Source: JAYEJW01 sp034716535 (GTDB lineage: Bacteria > Pseudomonadota > Gammaproteobacteria > Chromatiales > Chromatiaceae). Taken from it: a DNA stretch of 28,486 bases. Positions within the stretch are counted from its first letter, which is position 1. Every line of letters begins with the position of its first letter. Shown in pieces: positions 25,480 through 28,486 of this stretch. The notes below the pieces were generated by a model. That model was not told the DNA's origin, searched no databases, and saw only the letters and a list, made by a program, of their open reading frames with translations. The stretch lies in contig JAYEJW010000479.1 in the NCBI GenBank assembly GCA_034716535.1, forward strand, positions 1-28,486, read 5' to 3'. The position numbers and the translations under genes are program-made.

Positions 25480-25496
25480 GCACTGCTCGGCAGTGC
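25480..25496 (+). other. perfect hairpin at the predicted 5' end of the rne transcript
   Basis: GCACTGC (25480-25486), loop TCG, and GCAGTGC (25490-25496) form a perfect 7-bp stem. It lies 9 bases after the putative -10 box, so it would sit at or near the mRNA 5' end, where a hairpin shields a transcript from 5'-end-dependent RNase E attack. An operator for rluC or rne is the alternative. Confidence 0.5.
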
Positions 25497-25754
25497 GTTC
25501 GAATTTCGGGGCGGTTAGCCAATCCCCGGGGGAAGTGTCGAACACTCTTTCCGCGGCGGGATCGCTCTCCGGTGCGGGCGCTCGGAGCCCCGATCGCCTT
25601 ACGGGCGTCGGCGCAAGGCCGTTTTCGCGTTTCAGCGGCGCCTGTTTTCCGAGTGAGCGCGGATTGTACACCGAGACGGCCCAGGCGCGTCACGATGGGC
25701 CAGAGCAGCGCGACACACGCCCGCGATTGCGCGCTTCAACCGCCCCTGGTTTTC

Positions 25755-25781
25755 CGGTTCCTCCGCATATTGGGGGAACCG
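25755..25781 (+). other. strong hairpin in the rne 5' leader
   Basis: CGGTTCCTCC (25755-25764) pairs with GGGGGAACCG (25772-25781): ten pairs including one G-U, with the loop GCATATT. No T-run follows, so it is not a terminator. It sits about 210 bases before the rne ATG. E. coli rne mRNA carries stem-loops in its leader that RNase E recognises to limit its own synthesis; this is the best local candidate for such an element. I see no credible gene in 25413-25992. Confidence 0.6.
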
Positions 25782-25992
25782 ACTAACGTGGCCGCCCTAA
25801 CAGCGTCGGCCGCAGCGAACAGACAATCGTACGTGCCCGTTCGGGATTCTCCGGGGCAGCGCCGGCTTCGGGCCGCGCGCAGCGGGAGACAGCGGACCGG
25901 CATCTCGCCGCAAGAACGGCATACGAGCGCCGTCGCGGCCTGACGCCGCATCCCTGCGAACGCGGGCACGTACCGTATTGAGACAAGAACAC

Positions 25993-28486
25993 ATGAAGAG
26001 AATGCTGATCAACGCAACTCAGCCGGAGGAGTTGCGCGTAGCGATCGTCGACGGTCAAAAACTTTTCAATCTCGACATCGAATCCCCCGGCCGCGAGCAG
26101 AAAAAGGCCAACATCTACAAGGGAAAGATCACCCGCATCGAGCCGAGCCTCGAGGCGGCCTTTGTCGACTATGGTGCCGAAAGGCATGGCTTCCTCCCCC
26201 TGAAAGAGATCGCGCGCAGCTACTTCGCCCCCGAGGCGGTCAAGCCCGGCAGCCGCGTCAGCATCAAAGAGGCGATGAAGGAAGGCCAGGAGGTGGTCGT
26301 CCAGATCGACAAGGAGGAGCGCGGAAACAAGGGCGCGGCGCTGACCACCTTCATATCGCTCGCGGGCCGCTATCTGGTGCTCATGCCCAACAACCCCCGG
26401 GCTGGCGGCGTATCCCGCCGCATCGAGGGCCAGGACCGCACCGAGCTGCGCGACGCCATGAGCCAGCTCGAGATCTCCGAGGGAATGGGGTTGATCGTGC
26501 GCACCGCAGGAGTAGGCAAGAATGTCGAGGAGCTGCAGTGGGACCTCGACTACCTCAACCAGCTGTGGAGCGCCATCGAGCAGTCGGCCGCCGAGCGCAA
26601 GGCACCCTTCCTGATCTACCAGGAAAGCGACGTCATCATCCGCTCCATCCGCGACCACCTGCGTACAGATATCGGCGAGATCGTGGTCGACGACCGCAAG
26701 ATGTACGAGAAGGCGGAAGACTTTATCCGCCAGGTCATGCCCCACAACCTCAAGAAGCTGCGCCTTTACGACGACGAGGTGCCGCTGTTCACCCGCTACC
26801 AGATCGAGAGCCAGATCGAATCGGCCTTCCAGCGTGTGGTCCAGCTGCCTGCAGGCGGCTCCATCGTTATCGACCACACCGAAGCCCTGACATCCATCGA
26901 CATCAACTCCGCCCGCGCCACCAAGGGCGCCGACATCGAGGAAACCGCGCTCAACACCAACCTGGAGGCCGCGGACGAGATCGCCCGCCAGCTCAGGCTG
27001 CGGGACCTGGGCGGCCTGTTCGTCATCGACTTCATCGATATGACGCCGGCGCGCAACCAGCGCGAGGTGGAGAACCGGCTGCGCGAAGCTCTCAAGCAGG
27101 ACCGCGCCCGGGTGCAGGTGGGCCGTATTTCGCGCTTCGGCCTGCTGGAGATGTCCCGCCAACGGCTGCGGCCGTCCCTGGGGGAGTCGAGCCAGCTGGT
27201 CTGCCCCCGGTGCAAGGGACAGGGCACCATCCGCGGTGTGGAGTCCCTAGCGTTGTCCATCCTGCGCATCGTCGAAGAAGAGGCGATGAAGGAAAATACG
27301 CAGCGCATACTGGCGCAGCTCCCTGTCGACGTGGCCACCTTCCTCCTCAACGAGAAGCGCCGCACGATCCTCGATATCGAGCATCGCCAGGGCGTCGATG
27401 TGCTCTTGCTGCCCAACGAGCACCTGGATACCCCGAACTACAACATCGAGCGACTCCGTACCCAGGACCTGGGAAATCTGCCGAGGGACCAAGCCAGTTA
27501 CGAGCTCGCCAGCGCCGCCGATGGGGAGGCGCCCCCCGGCTTTGCCCGACCGCCCGAGACCGCCAGGCTGGAGGAGCCTGCAGTCAAACAGATCGCCCCG
27601 GTCGCGCCGGCGCCGACACCGCAACGTGCTGAGGCGGAGCCGAGCGAAAAACCTGCCGACAGCCTGCTCAAGCGGATCTGGACGAACCTGTTCGCTCATA
27701 AGCACCCGGCGGCGGAAGAGCCCCGCATCCCAGAACGCAAGACCCAGCAGCAGCGGCCCGAAGGCACGTCCTCTCGGCGCCGGCGCGGCGGACAGCCGAG
27801 GCGTCGCGGCAGCGGGTCGGCCGCTGAGGGCCGACGTTCAGAGGCCAGGCCGACTCGGGACGTCCGCAAGACATCTCCCACTGGGGCGGAGTCCCCGCCC
27901 CCCCGGGAGAGGGACGCGAGACGGGGGCCTCAGGACAGCAGTGGTACCAGTGGGGAGGCGCAGCAACGCAGTAGGGGTTCAGAGCGCAGTTCTCGCCGCG
28001 GTGGCCGTGGACGGGGCAGGCGGAGCACGGAGGCAGGCCGGGAGGATTCACGCCGGCAGGAGGGCCCGCGCCCGTCTGGCGGACCGCAGCGGCCCGTCGC
28101 CGAGACGGCGGGGAAGGAGTCCCGGGACGAGCCGACGACCCCGCCGGCGGGCCAGGATAAAAGACCACAGGCAGCGGTCAAACCACAGCCGCCGCGGCAG
28201 GAGACCGAAAGACCCGAGCCAAGGCCGGTCGAACCGGCGGCAGTGGAGAAACAACCCCCCACAAAACAGGGCACCTCCGAGATTTCGACCGACCTGATGG
28301 CTCAGGCTGAGCCACATCGGGATCAGCCGCAGCCGCCCGCCCGGGAGACGCCCGCGGCCGGGGGCGCCAGGTCGTCGGACACCGACACCGCCGCCCTGTC
28401 GACTGAGCGCGCGTCCGCTGCGCCGCAGCGCGATCAGGTCACACCCGTTGTCGCGGATGCCGCGAAGTCCAGCAGCGGCGACGAAC
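25993..28486 (+). CDS. rne: ribonuclease E, 3' end beyond window
   Basis: Essential endoribonuclease that initiates mRNA decay and matures rRNA and tRNA; scaffold of the degradosome at the inner membrane. The frame runs from ATG 25993 to the window edge (831 codons seen). The catalytic half is standard: S1 domain (about 36-120), 5'-sensor region, Mg2+ ligands Asp303 and Asp346, and the Zn-link CPRCKGQG with Cys404 and Cys407. The rest is disordered scaffold. An amphipathic segment at about 557-569 (SLLKRIWTNLFAH) matches the position and style of the membrane-targeting helix. Arg-rich blocks follow (SRRRRGGQPRRRG near 594-606; RRGGRGRGRR near 668-678), probable RNA-binding sites. The scaffold is Pro/Gln/Glu/Arg rich; the C-terminal partner sites lie outside the window. 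Confidence 0.97.
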   Translation, partial: MKRMLINATQPEELRVAIVDGQKLFNLDIESPGREQKKANIYKGKITRIEPSLEAAFVDYGAERHGFLPLKEIARSYFAPEAVKPGSRVSIKEAMKEGQEVVVQIDKEERGNKGAALTTFISLAGRYLVLMPNNPRAGGVSRRIEGQDRTELRDAMSQLEISEGMGLIVRTAGVGKNVEELQWDLDYLNQLWSAIEQSAAERKAPFLIYQESDVIIRSIRDHLRTDIGEIVVDDRKMYEKAEDFIRQVMPHNLKKLRLYDDEVPLFTRYQIESQIESAFQRVVQLPAGGSIVIDHTEALTSIDINSARATKGADIEETALNTNLEAADEIARQLRLRDLGGLFVIDFIDMTPARNQREVENRLREALKQDRARVQVGRISRFGLLEMSRQRLRPSLGESSQLVCPRCKGQGTIRGVESLALSILRIVEEEAMKENTQRILAQLPVDVATFLLNEKRRTILDIEHRQGVDVLLLPNEHLDTPNYNIERLRTQDLGNLPRDQASYELASAADGEAPPGFARPPETARLEEPAVKQIAPVAPAPTPQRAEAEPSEKPADSLLKRIWTNLFAHKHPAAEEPRIPERKTQQQRPEGTSSRRRRGGQPRRRGSGSAAEGRRSEARPTRDVRKTSPTGAESPPPRERDARRGPQDSSGTSGEAQQRSRGSERSSRRGGRGRGRRSTEAGREDSRRQEGPRPSGGPQRPVAETAGKESRDEPTTPPAGQDKRPQAAVKPQPPRQETERPEPRPVEPAAVEKQPPTKQGTSEISTDLMAQAEPHRDQPQPPARETPAAGGARSSDTDTAALSTERASAAPQRDQVTPVVADAAKSSSGDE

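Noticed and set aside
25418..25943. plus-strand ORFs of about 120 codons in the rne leader
   Set aside because: Low-complexity Arg/Ala/Pro translation, no ribosome site, and they cross the strong leader hairpin.
25783..27162. 459-codon minus-strand ORF opposite rne
   Set aside because: Shadow of the conserved RNase E catalytic half; no domain or ribosome site.

Overview
The window looks like the chromosome of a GC-rich gammaproteobacterium. The RNase E catalytic half keeps the E. coli residue numbering (Asp303, Asp346, Cys404, Cys407), rlmE-ftsH and rluC-HAD-sppA next to rne are typical gammaproteobacterial neighbourhoods, and a Tat-exported high-potential iron-sulfur protein (HiPIP) points toward purple or sulfur-oxidising lineages such as Chromatiales/Ectothiorhodospiraceae. 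The lineage is inference; no rRNA gene is present to fix it.

Layout. 1-3323 (minus): ftsH copy 1 and rlmE, then a small lipoprotein overlapping a secreted cysteine-rich miniprotein. 3480-5459 (plus): an SLC13-type transporter with two RCK_C domains. 5460-8298 is an accessory pocket: an AbrB/PIN toxin-antitoxin pair, a decayed gene end, an AAA/DUF4143 ATPase, and the 3' remnant of a SAM methyltransferase. 8299-10882: threonine ammonia-lyase (plus), then HiPIP and an NlpC/P60 lipoprotein (minus). 11138-18595 (plus): an unknown one-pass membrane protein with C-terminal tandem repeats, an NhaP-type antiporter, a membrane-anchored GDPD, SrkA kinase, a repeat-bearing lipoprotein, and a PKMT-like methyltransferase. 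18697-21719: a PDZ/coiled-coil envelope protein (minus) diverging from ftsH copy 2 (plus). 21898-25412: a small ORF, yceF (plus), then sppA, a HAD phosphatase and rluC (minus). 25442-28486: promoter, structured leader and most of rne, which runs off the window.

How the genes fit together. Much of the window concerns envelope quality control and stress: two FtsH proteases, SppA, a PDZ protein, SrkA, three lipoproteins and cation antiport. The rest is RNA metabolism: RlmE, RluC, RNase E. Nothing resembles a complete new defence or biosynthetic system.

The least explained signals are these. (1) A 25-bp element is perfectly conserved, in sense orientation, just 3' of nlpC and of ftsH2, with degenerate relatives after srkA, the PDZ gene and possibly yceF. 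(2) A secreted miniprotein carries two exact C-x3-C-x6-C-x3-C modules. (3) Two full-length ftsH genes lie about 18 kb apart. (4) A membrane protein carries a 48-bp tandem repeat and a short two-Cys motif. (5) The rne leader has two strong hairpins. All alignments were made by eye.
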